NCBI GenBank assembly: GCA_003225175.1 | Contig: QIBA01000029.1 | Span: 62,001 to 126,000 of the forward strand | DNA from: Acidobacteriota bacterium | GTDB lineage: Bacteria; Acidobacteriota; Terriglobia; Terriglobales; Acidobacteriaceae | Reading direction: 5' to 3' | Length of the DNA stretch: 64,000 bases | Shown: in pieces, positions 45,756 to 55,643 of the stretch | Position numbering within the stretch: position 1 is the stretch's first letter | Layout of the letters: each line of letters opens with the position of its first letter | Position numbers and translations under genes: made by a program | The notes under the pieces: generated by a model | Seen by the model: the letters and a program-made list of their open reading frames with translations, nothing else | Database searches by the model: none | Told to the model about the DNA's origin: nothing

Positions 45756-46129
45756 TGGCCCTTTCACGCCCAAATAGTTAGGTGCGACACATGCTGGTCC
45801 AATTAGCACCTACGAAGCCAGCGAAAGCACATGACGTGAACCTCTTACGCCCTGAAGCTCAAGTCTAGGAATCACCTGGAGCAGTGTCAAACCGCGTTGA
45901 CTAATATGTTACTGATTCGTCTAAATCCATACCGAAGGGAACCCTGAAGGGCGCGGCCGGCAGTTTCTGTCTGCGGGTGTTGACGATGCGCGACGACACT
46001 GTGGCAATCTGCTGGCCGCTTCTACCTGTAGCTTTCCTCTTCTCACTGCATCCCAGATTTTCGGAATTCTACTTCCATTCTGCGGTTCTACAATCGTGGC
46101 CCAATCTCCGCCTCCAGAGGAACGACTCT
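45756..46129. other. 374-base interval, no separate gene supported
   Basis: It lies between divergent genes. The pentapeptide-repeat gene's frame opens back to 45977, but its first residues lack protein-like character, and the ribosome-binding site supports ATG 46130. Promoters for both genes are expected here; none is clear. Confidence 0.4.
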
Positions 46130-46909
46130 ATGATCGTGTTTCGCGAACCCCGCAAACGGCCAATTCCGTGGCGTGAACGCCAGCAGCAAGTGCCCTCCTG
46201 GACTGTGCCCTTCTTTTCTCTGGAATGGGTATGGGAGTGGGTCTCGTTTGCGCTGAGTCGCTGGACATTTGTCGAAGTGCTCGAATATCTCAGCAGTCTC
46301 TCCGTTCTTGTTGTGGTGTTTTTCTATTTCAGCGAATCGGGAGACCGCGTTAAGCAACGGCACTATCAAGCTTGGCAGGTCATCAATACGGCACAGGGAA
46401 AGGGCGGCAGTGGTGGACGCATCGAAGCATTGCAAGAATTGAACCACGACGGCGTGGCACTTATCGGCGTGGACGTTTCGGGGGCGTTTCTACGGTCGAT
46501 TTCACTTCCCAACGCACGTCTGCGGCGCTCGGATTTCAGCGCAGCAGACATCCGCAACGGTAACTTTGAATCGGCCGATCTTCAGGATTCCAATTTCCGT
46601 TCCGCCAATTTTCGGCAAAGCAATTTTCAAGGAGCGTCGCTTGCTGGAGCCGAAATGGATGATGCCGATTTTGCAGGAGCAGACTTCAGCAGGGCCGACC
46701 TCTCGGGCGCCGCGCTCGACAATGCTGATCTTCGCCAAGCCTCTCTTAAGAATTCCAACTGGAATCGGATTCGTTCGATTAAGGGTGCCAACCTGTACGG
46801 ACTGCATGACGCCCCAACCGCATTTATCGACTGGGCCATGAAGCATGGGGCGGTGCAGATGCAATCGGATGCCCAATGGGAGAAATGGAGGCAGACACAA
46901 AAACAGTAG
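46130..46909 (+). CDS. membrane-anchored pentapeptide-repeat protein
   Basis: From ATG 46130 (GAGGAA about 9 bases upstream) the protein has 259 residues. A membrane segment (about 50-65, LSSLSVLVVVFFYFSE) is followed by a right-handed quadrilateral beta-helix of pentapeptide repeats (about 105-210, SDFSAADIRNGNFESADLQD, SNFRSANFRQSNFQGASLAG, ADFSRADLSGAALDNADLRQ). The central residue is Leu, Phe or Met, as expected. Such proteins can mimic DNA or scaffold proteins. Orientation at the membrane is unclear. Confidence 0.85.
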   Translation: MIVFREPRKRPIPWRERQQQVPSWTVPFFSLEWVWEWVSFALSRWTFVEVLEYLSSLSVLVVVFFYFSESGDRVKQRHYQAWQVINTAQGKGGSGGRIEALQELNHDGVALIGVDVSGAFLRSISLPNARLRRSDFSAADIRNGNFESADLQDSNFRSANFRQSNFQGASLAGAEMDDADFAGADFSRADLSGAALDNADLRQASLKNSNWNRIRSIKGANLYGLHDAPTAFIDWAMKHGAVQMQSDAQWEKWRQTQKQ

Positions 46910-47054
46910 CTTTCTCTCAATTTGCCGCAGTGCTTCCCTTCTTGTTAAGGCAGCTCCCATTCTGGTACTTGTCTTGATTGCAGAGCTTGCTTTATGCATC
47001 TGGAATCGGGTAAAACGAGGCATTCTATCCAACGGCAGTTGAACGTTTTCTCCG

Positions 47055-47750
47055 ATGAACCGATCACAAGAAAAACGTGCGTCAAAAGAAAGGCATTCGG
47101 TTCTGCTGGCTGACGATGATCCCATTGTCCGCGAGGTTGTTAAGACGAAATTATCGGCAGGCCAGGAGTTTGAAGTCATTGGAGAAGCGGTTGACGGCAA
47201 ATCTGCTATCGGCGAGGTCGAGAGGCTGCATCCTGATGTGCTGTTGCTGGACTTGCTGATGCCCAATCTCCCGGGGATCGATGCTCTTCACGAACTTTCC
47301 TCAAAAGGTACCGAGGTTCACACCATCGTTTTCAGCGCGTCCGTAGGGCCTCAGCAGATTGTGCAGGCGTTGCAGCTGGGGGCCCGCGGTATTCTCAGCA
47401 AGAAAAGTATCGCTCAACTCGAAGCGGCTATTCGCTGCGTGCTGAACGGGCATTATTGGGTTGATGGCCGCGAGGAAAAAACCATTGGCAAGGTGTTAGC
47501 TAAGATTTCTGCATCCTTGACGACGGAGAGGCAGCCCCGAAACTTTGGCCTTACCACTCGCGAGATCGAGGTGATTACACTCGTGACCGAGGGCTGCAGC
47601 AATCGAGAGATCGCGTCGCGGCTCAACATCACCGAAGACACGGTTAAGCGGCATCTGACGAACATCTTCGACAAAGTTGGTATGTCCACACGGCTGGAAT
47701 TGGCTCTTTTCGCTCTGAAGAATGATCTAGCCTCACCAAAGCGTTCTTAA
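47055..47750 (+). CDS. NarL/LuxR-type response regulator
   Basis: A 231-residue two-domain regulator. The receiver domain has phosphoacceptor Asp66 (LLLDLLMP), the acidic pair in LLADDDPIVRE, and Lys near GARGILSKKS. The C-terminal LuxR-type helix-turn-helix is LTTREIEVITLVTEGCSNREIASRLNITEDTVKRHLTNIF (shown key part NREIASRLNITEDTVKRH). It controls transcription when phosphorylated. No kinase is directly beside it, although a histidine kinase operon begins about 800 bases downstream. Confidence 0.95.
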   Translation: MNRSQEKRASKERHSVLLADDDPIVREVVKTKLSAGQEFEVIGEAVDGKSAIGEVERLHPDVLLLDLLMPNLPGIDALHELSSKGTEVHTIVFSASVGPQQIVQALQLGARGILSKKSIAQLEAAIRCVLNGHYWVDGREEKTIGKVLAKISASLTTERQPRNFGLTTREIEVITLVTEGCSNREIASRLNITEDTVKRHLTNIFDKVGMSTRLELALFALKNDLASPKRS

Positions 47751-47770
47751 CCCAGAACGGAATCGGCAGA

Positions 47771-48103
47771 CTAACAGGCCGCGACTAACAGCTCCAATTC
47801 ACAGCTGACATTTGTTGGCTGGTATCGACTGAGCAGTTCCGCCTTTGGTCGAGAATGGATCGATTCCATCCGTGCTGGCTCGAAGCAGCAACGACTGAGA
47901 GCATGAGCAGAACTTTCCAAGGAATACTCGCTCTGCGGCAAAGTCTCCTCGGGTGTGAATTCACATCTTTCTTGGTCGAAGCCCTGCTTCCGCATCACCT
48001 GGTCCACGACGAGAACGTAAACATCTATTAGAGCCGGCAGCTTCCGGAATTTGGCAGAGAGATTTGAAGGAACGTCCAGTTCTCTGGGGGCGGAAATCAG
48101 CAT
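47771..48103 (-). CDS. possible small protein, unknown function
   Basis: A 110-residue frame between two plus-strand genes, starting at ATG 48103 without a good ribosome-binding site. The N-terminal half (LPALIDVYVLVVDQVMRKQGFDQERCEF) looks protein-like; the C-terminal half is Arg/Ser/Cys-rich and less so. It may be a real small gene, a remnant, or chance. Confidence 0.3.
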   Translation of the reverse strand: MLISAPRELDVPSNLSAKFRKLPALIDVYVLVVDQVMRKQGFDQERCEFTPEETLPQSEYSLESSAHALSRCCFEPARMESIHSRPKAELLSRYQPTNVSCELELLVAAC

Positions 48104-48204
48104 GCTGTATCAGTACGACAGTCAAACACACGCGGATTGGGAATGACTCTACCACTTCAGTGGGATTTGAGCGGCAAATCGATCTTTCTAAGCTGAAATG
48201 ACAG

Positions 48205-48489
48205 ATGCGATCCGCTGTCGCAACTCTAACCAGAAGGCTGCCTCTCATCTCGCTAATCGTAGGGTGGGTCTTGCTGTGTATGTTTGCACCCTGGCGCCAG
48301 GTACATCCTTCGGACAACTCACTTGTGCATGCTTTGTCCCGTGCCCCATTGTGGACCAGCCATTATCGAGCAGTTCCAGGAGCTGAGGTGAACGCGATTG
48401 AGTTTCTGCTGGAGACCGCCTTGGTACTTTGCGTGGCATTGCTAGTATGGGCCTATCACGCGGGTCCTGATCCACTACGCGGTAACTAA
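48205..48489 (+). CDS. 94-residue small membrane protein
   Basis: Two hydrophobic segments ([19 protein letters not shown] and [21 protein letters not shown]) flank a short loop. The start ATG 48205 lies inside a short run of ATGs. It sits directly upstream of the CHASE3-like kinase gene in the same direction, 46 bases away, so it may be co-transcribed and could be an accessory of the kinase. Confidence 0.55.
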   Translation: MRSAVATLTRRLPLISLIVGWVLLCMFAPWRQVHPSDNSLVHALSRAPLWTSHYRAVPGAEVNAIEFLLETALVLCVALLVWAYHAGPDPLRGN

Positions 48490-48535
48490 CTCTTACACAG
48501 CGGTTCCTTCCCGATACAATGGTCAGAATCCCTCG

Positions 48536-49954
48536 ATGAAACTCACGGTCGAAAGAACCGTCCTGGTCGGCTTCGTGATCGTACTTGCCCTTCTCGGCAC
48601 TGTTGGAGTCGTCTCCCAGCGAACAATCATCGGTTTGATTGACGATAGCAAGTGGGTGACCCATACCTATATCGTGCTGGAACTGCTGCAGCAAATCTCC
48701 TTTCGCATTTCCCAGGCTGAAGCTGCTGTCCGAGGATACGTAATCACAGGCGATTCGACATTTGAATCGCAATATGAGGACATTCGGAAGCAAGTTCCCG
48801 ATCTGATCTCGGAGATGCGCACTCAAACACTGGACAATCCCGCCGAGCAGAGCGATATCAATGCACTGGATACCCTTATCCAAAAGAGGTTCGACACGAT
48901 GGAAGAGGGGATCCGAGTGCGGAAATCCGGTGGTTTGCAGGCTGTGCTAGCCCTTGGAAGCACTAGCCCTGGCAGAAGATTAAGCATGGAAATCTCGGCG
49001 TTAACGGTGAGAATGCGAGGCGATGAAGAGCAGCTTCTCGCCGATCGCAATCAACGCGCACAGTTGAGCGCCCGCCGGGCGTTCCTGGTTGTTCTTTCGG
49101 CGCTCGTACTGGCAATGGTGGCTGTCATTGGCTCGGTCGTCCTGGTTTTCCGTGACCTCACGCGGCGACGAGAAGTTGAACGCATGAAATCCGAATTTGT
49201 ATCGGTCGTGAGCCACGAGCTCAGGACACCGCTTACGTCAATTCATGGTTCGCTTGGACTTCTTGCGTCCGGTCTATTGGGAAAGGTGAATCCAAAAGGC
49301 GAGCGCATGCTGGAAATCGCAGTGAACAATACAGACCGGCTGATTCGTCTGCTCAATGACATTCTCGATATGGAGAAGCTCGACTCCGGGAAGATTGCGA
49401 TGCGGCAGACGCAGTGCAGCGCTCGCGAACTTATCGACCACGCAATCGAGGTCATGCGGCCGATGGCCCAGAATCAACAGATCCAGCTCTCCGGCGACAA
49501 TTCAGATCTATTGATCTACGCAGATCGAGACCGCATCATGCAATGCCTGACAAATCTGCTGAGCAATGCAATTAAATTTTCCGAGCCAGGCGGTACTGTG
49601 AAGGTCTTGGCGAAGCCCGCCGAAAGAGAAGCTCGATTTGAAGTCTCCGATCATGGACGAGGTATCCCAGAAGGAAAGAGACACTCAATCTTCGAGAGGT
49701 TTCAGCAGGTTGACACCTCCGATTCACGCAAGCGCGGAGGCACCGGGCTGGGCTTGGCGATCTCTCGCAACATCGTGGAGCAGCACGGCGGCAAGATATG
49801 GGTAGAGAGCCAACTCGGGAAAGGGAGCACCTTCTTTTTCACAATTCCACTTGCTGATAAACAGCGCTCCCAGTTGCAGCCTTTTTATGCGGATCCTGCC
49901 GACATGGACGGTTCAGAACGGGAATCGAATGCCGAAACACATCCTGCTGATTGA
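48536..49954 (+). CDS. sensor histidine kinase with CHASE3-like input domain
   Basis: A 472-residue transmembrane kinase. Membrane segments at about 7-27 and 180-205 bracket an extracytoplasmic helical domain ([32 protein letters not shown]), typical of CHASE3. The dimerisation/phosphotransfer helix has His227 ([12 protein letters not shown]). The ATPase domain has N (LSNAIKF), G1 (DHGRGIPEG), F (FERFQQVD) and G2 (GTGLGLAI) boxes. It heads a kinase-receiver-Hpt operon, with the receiver gene starting inside its 3' end. Confidence 0.95.
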   Translation: MKLTVERTVLVGFVIVLALLGTVGVVSQRTIIGLIDDSKWVTHTYIVLELLQQISFRISQAEAAVRGYVITGDSTFESQYEDIRKQVPDLISEMRTQTLDNPAEQSDINALDTLIQKRFDTMEEGIRVRKSGGLQAVLALGSTSPGRRLSMEISALTVRMRGDEEQLLADRNQRAQLSARRAFLVVLSALVLAMVAVIGSVVLVFRDLTRRREVERMKSEFVSVVSHELRTPLTSIHGSLGLLASGLLGKVNPKGERMLEIAVNNTDRLIRLLNDILDMEKLDSGKIAMRQTQCSARELIDHAIEVMRPMAQNQQIQLSGDNSDLLIYADRDRIMQCLTNLLSNAIKFSEPGGTVKVLAKPAEREARFEVSDHGRGIPEGKRHSIFERFQQVDTSDSRKRGGTGLGLAISRNIVEQHGGKIWVESQLGKGSTFFFTIPLADKQRSQLQPFYADPADMDGSERESNAETHPAD

Positions 49955-50303
49955 TGATGAGGATGACATTCGTGAAGTAACTGCCGTGGGCCTTGAGGCC
50001 ACTGCGGGATGGCTAGTCTCCTCCGCCGCCTCAGGGATTGCGGCCATCGATTTGGCTAGAAAGACCGTTCCGGATGCGATCCTGTTGGACGTCATGATGC
50101 CAGATCAGGATGGCCCTGCGACTCTGCGCCTGCTTCGGCAGGATGAAGTCACTGCGAAGATTCCTGTTATATTTCTGACCGCGAAGGCCCAGTCGATCGA
50201 AGGAGAACGCCTGCGGGCTATCGGCGCCGCTGGAACCTTGGCAAAGCCTTTTAATCCACTCACGCTGGCCAATGAAATCAAAGCAATTCTTAATTGGGAA
50301 TAG
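49929..50303 (+). CDS. single-domain response regulator (receiver)
   Basis: From ATG 49929 it has 124 residues: a bare receiver with acidic residues in [10 protein letters not shown], phosphoacceptor Asp54 ([12 protein letters not shown]), Thr (IFLTAKAQ) and Lys (LAKPFNPL). There is no output domain, so it passes phosphate on or binds a target. The start overlaps the kinase gene by 26 bases and its end is two bases from the Hpt start. The upstream extension to 49851 lies in another gene and is not supported. Confidence 0.93.
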   Translation: MPKHILLIDDEDDIREVTAVGLEATAGWLVSSAASGIAAIDLARKTVPDAILLDVMMPDQDGPATLRLLRQDEVTAKIPVIFLTAKAQSIEGERLRAIGAAGTLAKPFNPLTLANEIKAILNWE

Positions 50304-50305
50304 AA

Positions 50306-50635
50306 GTGAGTTCATCAGACAGGCTACTCAAGGACATCGATAAGCTTTGGCAGAAACATCTTCCGCTGATGTACTCCCGAATTGAAACAATTCGGAGTGC
50401 GATCGAGAGTCTGAAGCGCGATCAGTTAACCGAAGATTTCCGAACAAAGGCCACGCGAGAAGCCCACAGCCTGGCAGGATCTCTGGGAACGTTTGGCCTG
50501 CAAACAGCCTCCGATGCTGCTGCAGAAATAGAGCGCGCATTCCAATCTTCGATTAAGCGTGATGATGCGCTTGGCGTCGGCAAGTACTTGGCTCAGATAA
50601 AGCAGGCGGTGGACGGTCGAAGGACAGATTCCTAG
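50306..50635 (+). CDS. Hpt (histidine phosphotransfer) domain protein
   Basis: From GTG 50306 it has 109 residues, mainly helical, with phosphoaccepting His54 in the pattern REAHSLAGSLGTFGL. Lone Hpt proteins relay phosphate between receivers. It starts 2 bases after the receiver gene, giving a kinase-receiver-Hpt relay without a DNA-binding output; the NarL regulator at 47055 is a candidate endpoint. Its stop overlaps that of the convergent FG-GAP protein gene. Confidence 0.85.
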   Translation: MSSSDRLLKDIDKLWQKHLPLMYSRIETIRSAIESLKRDQLTEDFRTKATREAHSLAGSLGTFGLQTASDAAAEIERAFQSSIKRDDALGVGKYLAQIKQAVDGRRTDS

Positions 50636-52422
50636 CTCTGAGGTGCGCGTTTAGTAACACTTGGCCGCACCTGCTCACGATCAACCACTCCCTTGCCTTC
50701 AAGAACCGCGTAGAACCTGTCTGCCGAAAGATTCTTTAATGTATCGATCATGCCAGACGGCCAGCGAATCTCCACAGAGTCGATCTTGGTGGCTGAACCA
50801 AGGCCAAAATGCACTCTCAAATCGTTCTGTGAGAGATAGCTCCCGCCGCTGCGAATTTCATCAATTTGCGTCATTCCCCCGGCGGTCAATTTGATCTTTG
50901 CCCCGATCGCGGCTCGATTACTCTTGGTACCTGTAAGCTGGAGAGTGATCCAATGATTAGCTGAGCTTCCTTCGTTATATAGGATCAGCGGCTTGCCATC
51001 GATATTTTCGACGACTACATCTATTCTTCCATCATTGTCCAGATCACCGAATGCAGCTCCCCGGCTGGGCTCGGGACGCATCACCGCACTGCCCACAAGA
51101 TTACTGACGTCGCGAAATGTCCCATCGCCCTGATTCAGGAAGACAAGCTTGCGCTCGCGGTACTTCGCTCCCTCCGCTAATGCGTCTACTTGCGGATAGA
51201 CATGACCATTCACGACGAACAAATCAGGCCAGCCATCGTTATCGAAGTCAACGCAGCCGGTGCCCCATCCAAGATATGGGATTGTCGCGGCGCCGATGGC
51301 GGCTTCATACGAAATCTCCGTGAAGCTCATTGCATCATCGTTGCGGTAGAGTGTGTTGCTCTGGTCCTCGAAGTCAGTGACGTAAATGGAAAACCGGCCA
51401 CTATGGTTGAAGTCACAGGCAGCAACTCCCATTCCCGCTATCTCCCCACCATCACGGCTCACTGCTGTTCCGGAGATATAGCTGATGTCTGTGAAGTGCC
51501 CATTGCCATCGTTGCGATAGAGATAGTTCGGCGTCGAGTCGTCAGCTATGAACAGATCGGGACGCCCATCATCGTTGAAGTCGCTCCAAAGCACGCCGAG
51601 GCCGTAGTAGCCGCTGGCATCGTCAACACCGGAGCTCTTTGAGACATCGGTAAAGGTGCCGTCGCCGTTGTTGTGATAGAGGCTATCGCCTACTCCTTTC
51701 ATTCCTCTAGGACCACACTGCACCGGAATACCGCGGTAGCGGCATGTGGCACCAATCCCAAACTTCGGCAGATTCTTCATGTCGAAATCGACGTAGCGCG
51801 AGACCATCAAGTCCACAAAGCCGTCGCCGTCATAGTCAGCAAAAGCAGCGCCCGTGCTCCATCGCGGATCGATCAAGTGAGCCTGCTTAGTTACATCTGT
51901 GAATGTGCCGTTCCCGTTATTGCGATAGAGCACGAGTCCTTCTTCGCAAGTAACGAGGATGTCGGGCCAGCCATCGTTGTTATAGTCCGCGACAGCTCCT
52001 CCCATGGCCCAGCACGGATAGCCCAGTCCCGCGTGATCGGTGACATCAGTAAATGTGCCGTCGTGATTGTTGTGGTACAGAGCGCTGCGCGCTTTTTCGC
52101 CTCGCAGGGCTCCTTCGACTGTCGGCGCATTCGTGAAGTAAATGTCAAGCCAGCCGTCCTGGTCGTAATCGAGCAACAGGACGCCGCCGCTCATCGATTC
52201 GATTAAGTATCTTTTTTCCGGCGATGCCACGTGCTCAAAACGAATCTTCGAGGCAGCGGTAGCGTCGATCAACTGAAAACCAGGAAGCTTTGGCGGACTG
52301 TTACGAGTCCTTTGCCCTGTTCCGGCAGTGGGGAGGCCGAGCAGAAGCAGCGCCGCGAGACACCGCCACAACAGCTTAGGAAGCCTAGAAATCTGGAATC
52401 GAAACCTGCTTCTGCCTGACAA
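50632..52422 (-). CDS. FG-GAP / ASPIC-UnbV (CRTAC1-type) secreted protein A
   Basis: About 596 residues from TTG 52422 (the frame is open to 52602). The hydrophobic signal segment is LWRCLAALLLLGLPTAGTG. The body carries repeated calcium-binding-like DxDxDG blades of a beta-propeller (DYDQDGWLDI, DYNNDGWPDI, DYDGDGFVDL, DFNDDGRPDL, DFDNDGWPDL, DLDNDGRIDV). The C-terminal ASPIC/UnbV region is AIGAKIKLTAGG, SGGSYLSQNDLRVHFGLG, VEIRWPSG. It is probably extracellular or periplasmic and binds ligands or partners. It is a divergent paralogue of the next gene. Confidence 0.88.
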   Translation of the reverse strand: MSGRSRFRFQISRLPKLLWRCLAALLLLGLPTAGTGQRTRNSPPKLPGFQLIDATAASKIRFEHVASPEKRYLIESMSGGVLLLDYDQDGWLDIYFTNAPTVEGALRGEKARSALYHNNHDGTFTDVTDHAGLGYPCWAMGGAVADYNNDGWPDILVTCEEGLVLYRNNGNGTFTDVTKQAHLIDPRWSTGAAFADYDGDGFVDLMVSRYVDFDMKNLPKFGIGATCRYRGIPVQCGPRGMKGVGDSLYHNNGDGTFTDVSKSSGVDDASGYYGLGVLWSDFNDDGRPDLFIADDSTPNYLYRNDGNGHFTDISYISGTAVSRDGGEIAGMGVAACDFNHSGRFSIYVTDFEDQSNTLYRNDDAMSFTEISYEAAIGAATIPYLGWGTGCVDFDNDGWPDLFVVNGHVYPQVDALAEGAKYRERKLVFLNQGDGTFRDVSNLVGSAVMRPEPSRGAAFGDLDNDGRIDVVVENIDGKPLILYNEGSSANHWITLQLTGTKSNRAAIGAKIKLTAGGMTQIDEIRSGGSYLSQNDLRVHFGLGSATKIDSVEIRWPSGMIDTLKNLSADRFYAVLEGKGVVDREQVRPSVTKRAPQS

Positions 52423-52470
52423 ATTGGCCCTGTGAACCCGGTCCGAATCCTTATAAAATGCATAAATCCC

Positions 52471-54234
52471 ATGGGAAGAATTTGTGCTCTTAGTCTGGGC
52501 GTTCTGCTCTCCTTTGCCAGCGCCGCTCAAGTTACCGTTGCCTCTTCCCCAACGCCACGGTTTGAAGACATAACGAAACAAGCTGGCCTGACCGTACCTC
52601 ATCTCTCTACCCCGGAAAAGCGATACATCGTGGAGTCAATGAGCGGCGGCGTGGGATTCATCGATTGCGACAACGATGGAAAGCTCGACATCATTAGCGT
52701 AAATGGATCGTCGGTAGACCGCTATCGAAAAGGCGGCGATCCGATGATTGCCCTCTACCATCAGGAGGCCGACCTCAAGTTCAAGGACGTAACTGCTCAG
52801 GCAGGCCTAACCCATAAAGGGTGGGGGATGGGGGTCGCTGTAGCTGACTTCGACAACGATGGTTGGCAAGACATTTACCTCACGGGCTTCGGCGGCAATG
52901 CCCTCTACCGGAACCTTGGCAATTGCAAGTTCGAGGATGTTACTGACAAAGCCGGAGTTCGCGTAGGTGGCTTTAGCACTGGTGCCTCGTGGGCTGATTT
53001 CGACCGGGACGGCTTCGTTGATCTCTTTGTGCCCCGCTATGTATTCATCGACATCAACAAGCTTCCGGAGTTCGGCAGCAATGACAAGACCTGCCGCTTT
53101 CGTGGAGTCCAAGTGCAGTGCGGCCCATGGGGCTTACCTGGAGAATCCGATTTCCTGTTCCGGAACCGTGGCGACGGAACATTCGAGGATGTATCAAAGA
53201 AGGCGGGGGTAGACGATCCCAACCATTACTTCGGAATGCAGGGAATTTGGGCTGACTATGACAATGATGGCTGGCCGGATCTCTACGTTGCGAATGACGC
53301 CGGACCAAATTACCTTTATCACAACCGCCACAACGGCACCTTTGAGGAAATGGGACTCATCACCGGCGCTGCTCTCAGTGGAGACGGCCAGGAACAAGGA
53401 TCGATGGGTGTCGACTTTGGAGACTTCGACCACGACGGCAAGCTCGACCTCTTCGTGACCAACTTCACTGAGGAGCCAGATACGCTTTACCGAAATCTGG
53501 GTGCGCAGGGATTCGCCGACATCAGCTGGAATGCCGGAGTGGCGCAACCCACTTATCCGTACGTAGGTTGGGGAACCGCGTTTTTTGATATGGATAATGA
53601 TGGCTGGGATGACATCTTCATCGCGAACGGTCACGTGTATCCGCAAATGGATCAGGTCAAGGGCGGGGTCCCATACCGTCAGCCTCTGCAGCTCTTTCGC
53701 AACAAGCGAGACAAGAGCTTTCAGGATGTGACTGCTGGTTCTGGACTCGACAAGCTGCCGCTACAATCGCGGCGCGGCGCCGCTTTTGGGGACATTAATA
53801 ATGATGGCAAAGTGGATGTTTTGCTGATGAATGTTGGGGAACCGCCTACTTTGCTCCTCAATCGAACCGAGAGTTCGAATCATGCCGTGCTCTTCAAACT
53901 AGTCGGAACTAAAAGCAACAAAGCAGCCATTGGAGCGAGGGTCACAGTAACTGCAGGAGATTTGATTCAATTCCGGGAGGTGCAAGCTGGCTCCAGCTAT
54001 CTGTCCCAGAACGATCTTCGGCTTCACTTCGGCTTGGGAACTCAGAGCAGCATGAATACGATCGAAATAGCCTGGCCAAGCGGACTCAAGGAGAAGTTCA
54101 CGGACTTACCTGCTGACGTCATCTACACGATCGTCGAAGGAACGGGAGTCACTGACAAGAATCCGCTTGCCGGACAAGCTTCCGCTGGTAACGCTTCGCC
54201 TTCGGTGGCGAAGAAAACTGTTCCGATGAAATAG
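52471..54234 (+). CDS. FG-GAP / ASPIC-UnbV (CRTAC1-type) secreted protein B
   Basis: From ATG 52471 it has 587 residues; GTG 52432 would extend it but blurs the signal peptide (ICALSLGVLLSFASAAQ). Blades carry DCDNDGKLDI, DFDNDGWQDI, DFDRDGFVDL, DYDNDGWPDL, DFDHDGKLDL, DMDNDGWDDI and DINNDGKVDV, and the C-terminal ASPIC/UnbV part is IGARVTVTAGD, AGSSYLSQNDLRLHFGLG, IEIAWPSG. The two divergent paralogues share the middle and C-terminal architecture and probably arose by duplication. The 3' end converges on the TPR genes. Confidence 0.88.
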   Translation: MGRICALSLGVLLSFASAAQVTVASSPTPRFEDITKQAGLTVPHLSTPEKRYIVESMSGGVGFIDCDNDGKLDIISVNGSSVDRYRKGGDPMIALYHQEADLKFKDVTAQAGLTHKGWGMGVAVADFDNDGWQDIYLTGFGGNALYRNLGNCKFEDVTDKAGVRVGGFSTGASWADFDRDGFVDLFVPRYVFIDINKLPEFGSNDKTCRFRGVQVQCGPWGLPGESDFLFRNRGDGTFEDVSKKAGVDDPNHYFGMQGIWADYDNDGWPDLYVANDAGPNYLYHNRHNGTFEEMGLITGAALSGDGQEQGSMGVDFGDFDHDGKLDLFVTNFTEEPDTLYRNLGAQGFADISWNAGVAQPTYPYVGWGTAFFDMDNDGWDDIFIANGHVYPQMDQVKGGVPYRQPLQLFRNKRDKSFQDVTAGSGLDKLPLQSRRGAAFGDINNDGKVDVLLMNVGEPPTLLLNRTESSNHAVLFKLVGTKSNKAAIGARVTVTAGDLIQFREVQAGSSYLSQNDLRLHFGLGTQSSMNTIEIAWPSGLKEKFTDLPADVIYTIVEGTGVTDKNPLAGQASAGNASPSVAKKTVPMK

Positions 54235-54251
54235 CGACGCAGCTCGATTCC

Positions 54252-55643
54252 CTACATCGGCTTCTGCTGTTCTCCCCTCGGTGTCAGTTCATTGTCTCTG
54301 GCCTGCTTGAGTTGGCGGAAGCGCGCCATATGTTGCTGCGCCGCGTCAGTCTTTCCCATTCTGGTAAAGAGAAGCGCGAGTTGGTACTCAGTCTCCGGTT
54401 CAGATGCATCGGCGTGCTGCGAGCGCTCGAGGGCTGCGTGAGCTTTATCAAATTGACCTTCCTCGAGATAAAGAGTTCCAATTCCCAAAAGCGCTTTTGG
54501 ATTTCCTGGTTGTTTTTGTAAGACCGTCTCGAACCGTTGAATGCCCTCAGCGGTCCTCCCTTCCTTGCGGGCCAACATCCCGAGTTCATAGTGCGCTTCG
54601 AGCAGACTGGGATCGAGCTCGAGGGAATGCTCCAGCCAGTTGCGTGCGTCGGCGTACTTCCCCTCGGCCAGATATGCTATCCCCAAGCCAAGCGCTGCCT
54701 GGCCGTCTTCCGGGCGTTTTGTCAGATAATCCGCAAGCAACTCGGCGGCCGTATCGTATTTTTTTCCCTGCAACATCACGGCAGATACCAAGTACTTGTC
54801 ATCCAGGTTTTCGGCGCTCTTCTCCTGAAGCTCACCAGCGAATCGCAGAGCCAACAGTGCCTGCTTCGTTTCCATAGCTTCCACGATCAATGCTCTGAGA
54901 ACTGGGAGAGAGTCGGGATCGATGCTGTGCGCCCGCTGAAGTGTAGCCAAGGATTTCTCATGGTTCTTTTGGGCAGCGTAGACGTGAGAGATGGCTACAA
55001 GCGTATGAACGGAATCGGGATTACGAGAAAGTGCGCGATTCAGCCTGCTGAGTATCTGAGTTTGAGAAATCAACACCACCGCCTCGGAGCTTTGTCCCAC
55101 GGCGGTCAGACACGCAGCCTTGAGCGCAATAATTTCGGCGGATAGCGCTGTAGGCGGAATGCCATCGATCAACTGCAGCGCCTGACTACATTTGCGCTGC
55201 CCCATATAAAGGCGTGCTAATTCAATCTTGAGATGCGGGTCGTGCGGAGAAAGCGCCAATGCTTCTCGATAAGCAGCGGTCGCCTCAGCATCTTTGCCCT
55301 GCGTGACGAGAGTACTCCCAAGGTTCTTTCTCGCCTCGACTGACTTCGGATTGAGCTGAAGCGCGCGACGGAACAGTGCCTCAGCCTCCGCATCGCGCTT
55401 CTGCTTTTCGCGAACTACTCCCAGCAGGGTTAGAGCGGCTTCGTCGTTTGCATTCGACGAGAGAGCATCCCAGAGAATCTTTTCGGCGCTATCCAGATGT
55501 CCGCGGTTTACTTCGCTGCGCGCGGTTGCGATTGAAGATGAGGGAGCAGACCTCCGCTGACGATCAGAGCCGGCGCAAAGCACCGCAGAGGCCACAGTCA
55601 ACGCCGCCACGAATCTACAGAACCTAGTTCGATTCCGGAACAT
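54252..55643 (-). CDS. secreted TPR-repeat protein
   Basis: From ATG 55643 (GTG 55652 possible) it has 463 residues. The N-terminus (RFVAALTVASAVLCAGS) looks like a signal peptide, possibly a lipobox-like ending. The rest is TPR repeats of 34 residues (for example ALTLLGVVREKQKRDAEAEALFRRALQLNP, in part; ALLGIGTLYLEEGQFDKAHAAL). Its start overlaps the stop of the upstream TPR gene by about 20 bases. Probably periplasmic, binding partners such as the neighbouring receptor or FG-GAP proteins. Confidence 0.82.
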   Translation of the reverse strand: MFRNRTRFCRFVAALTVASAVLCAGSDRQRRSAPSSSIATARSEVNRGHLDSAEKILWDALSSNANDEAALTLLGVVREKQKRDAEAEALFRRALQLNPKSVEARKNLGSTLVTQGKDAEATAAYREALALSPHDPHLKIELARLYMGQRKCSQALQLIDGIPPTALSAEIIALKAACLTAVGQSSEAVVLISQTQILSRLNRALSRNPDSVHTLVAISHVYAAQKNHEKSLATLQRAHSIDPDSLPVLRALIVEAMETKQALLALRFAGELQEKSAENLDDKYLVSAVMLQGKKYDTAAELLADYLTKRPEDGQAALGLGIAYLAEGKYADARNWLEHSLELDPSLLEAHYELGMLARKEGRTAEGIQRFETVLQKQPGNPKALLGIGTLYLEEGQFDKAHAALERSQHADASEPETEYQLALLFTRMGKTDAAQQHMARFRQLKQARDNELTPRGEQQKPM

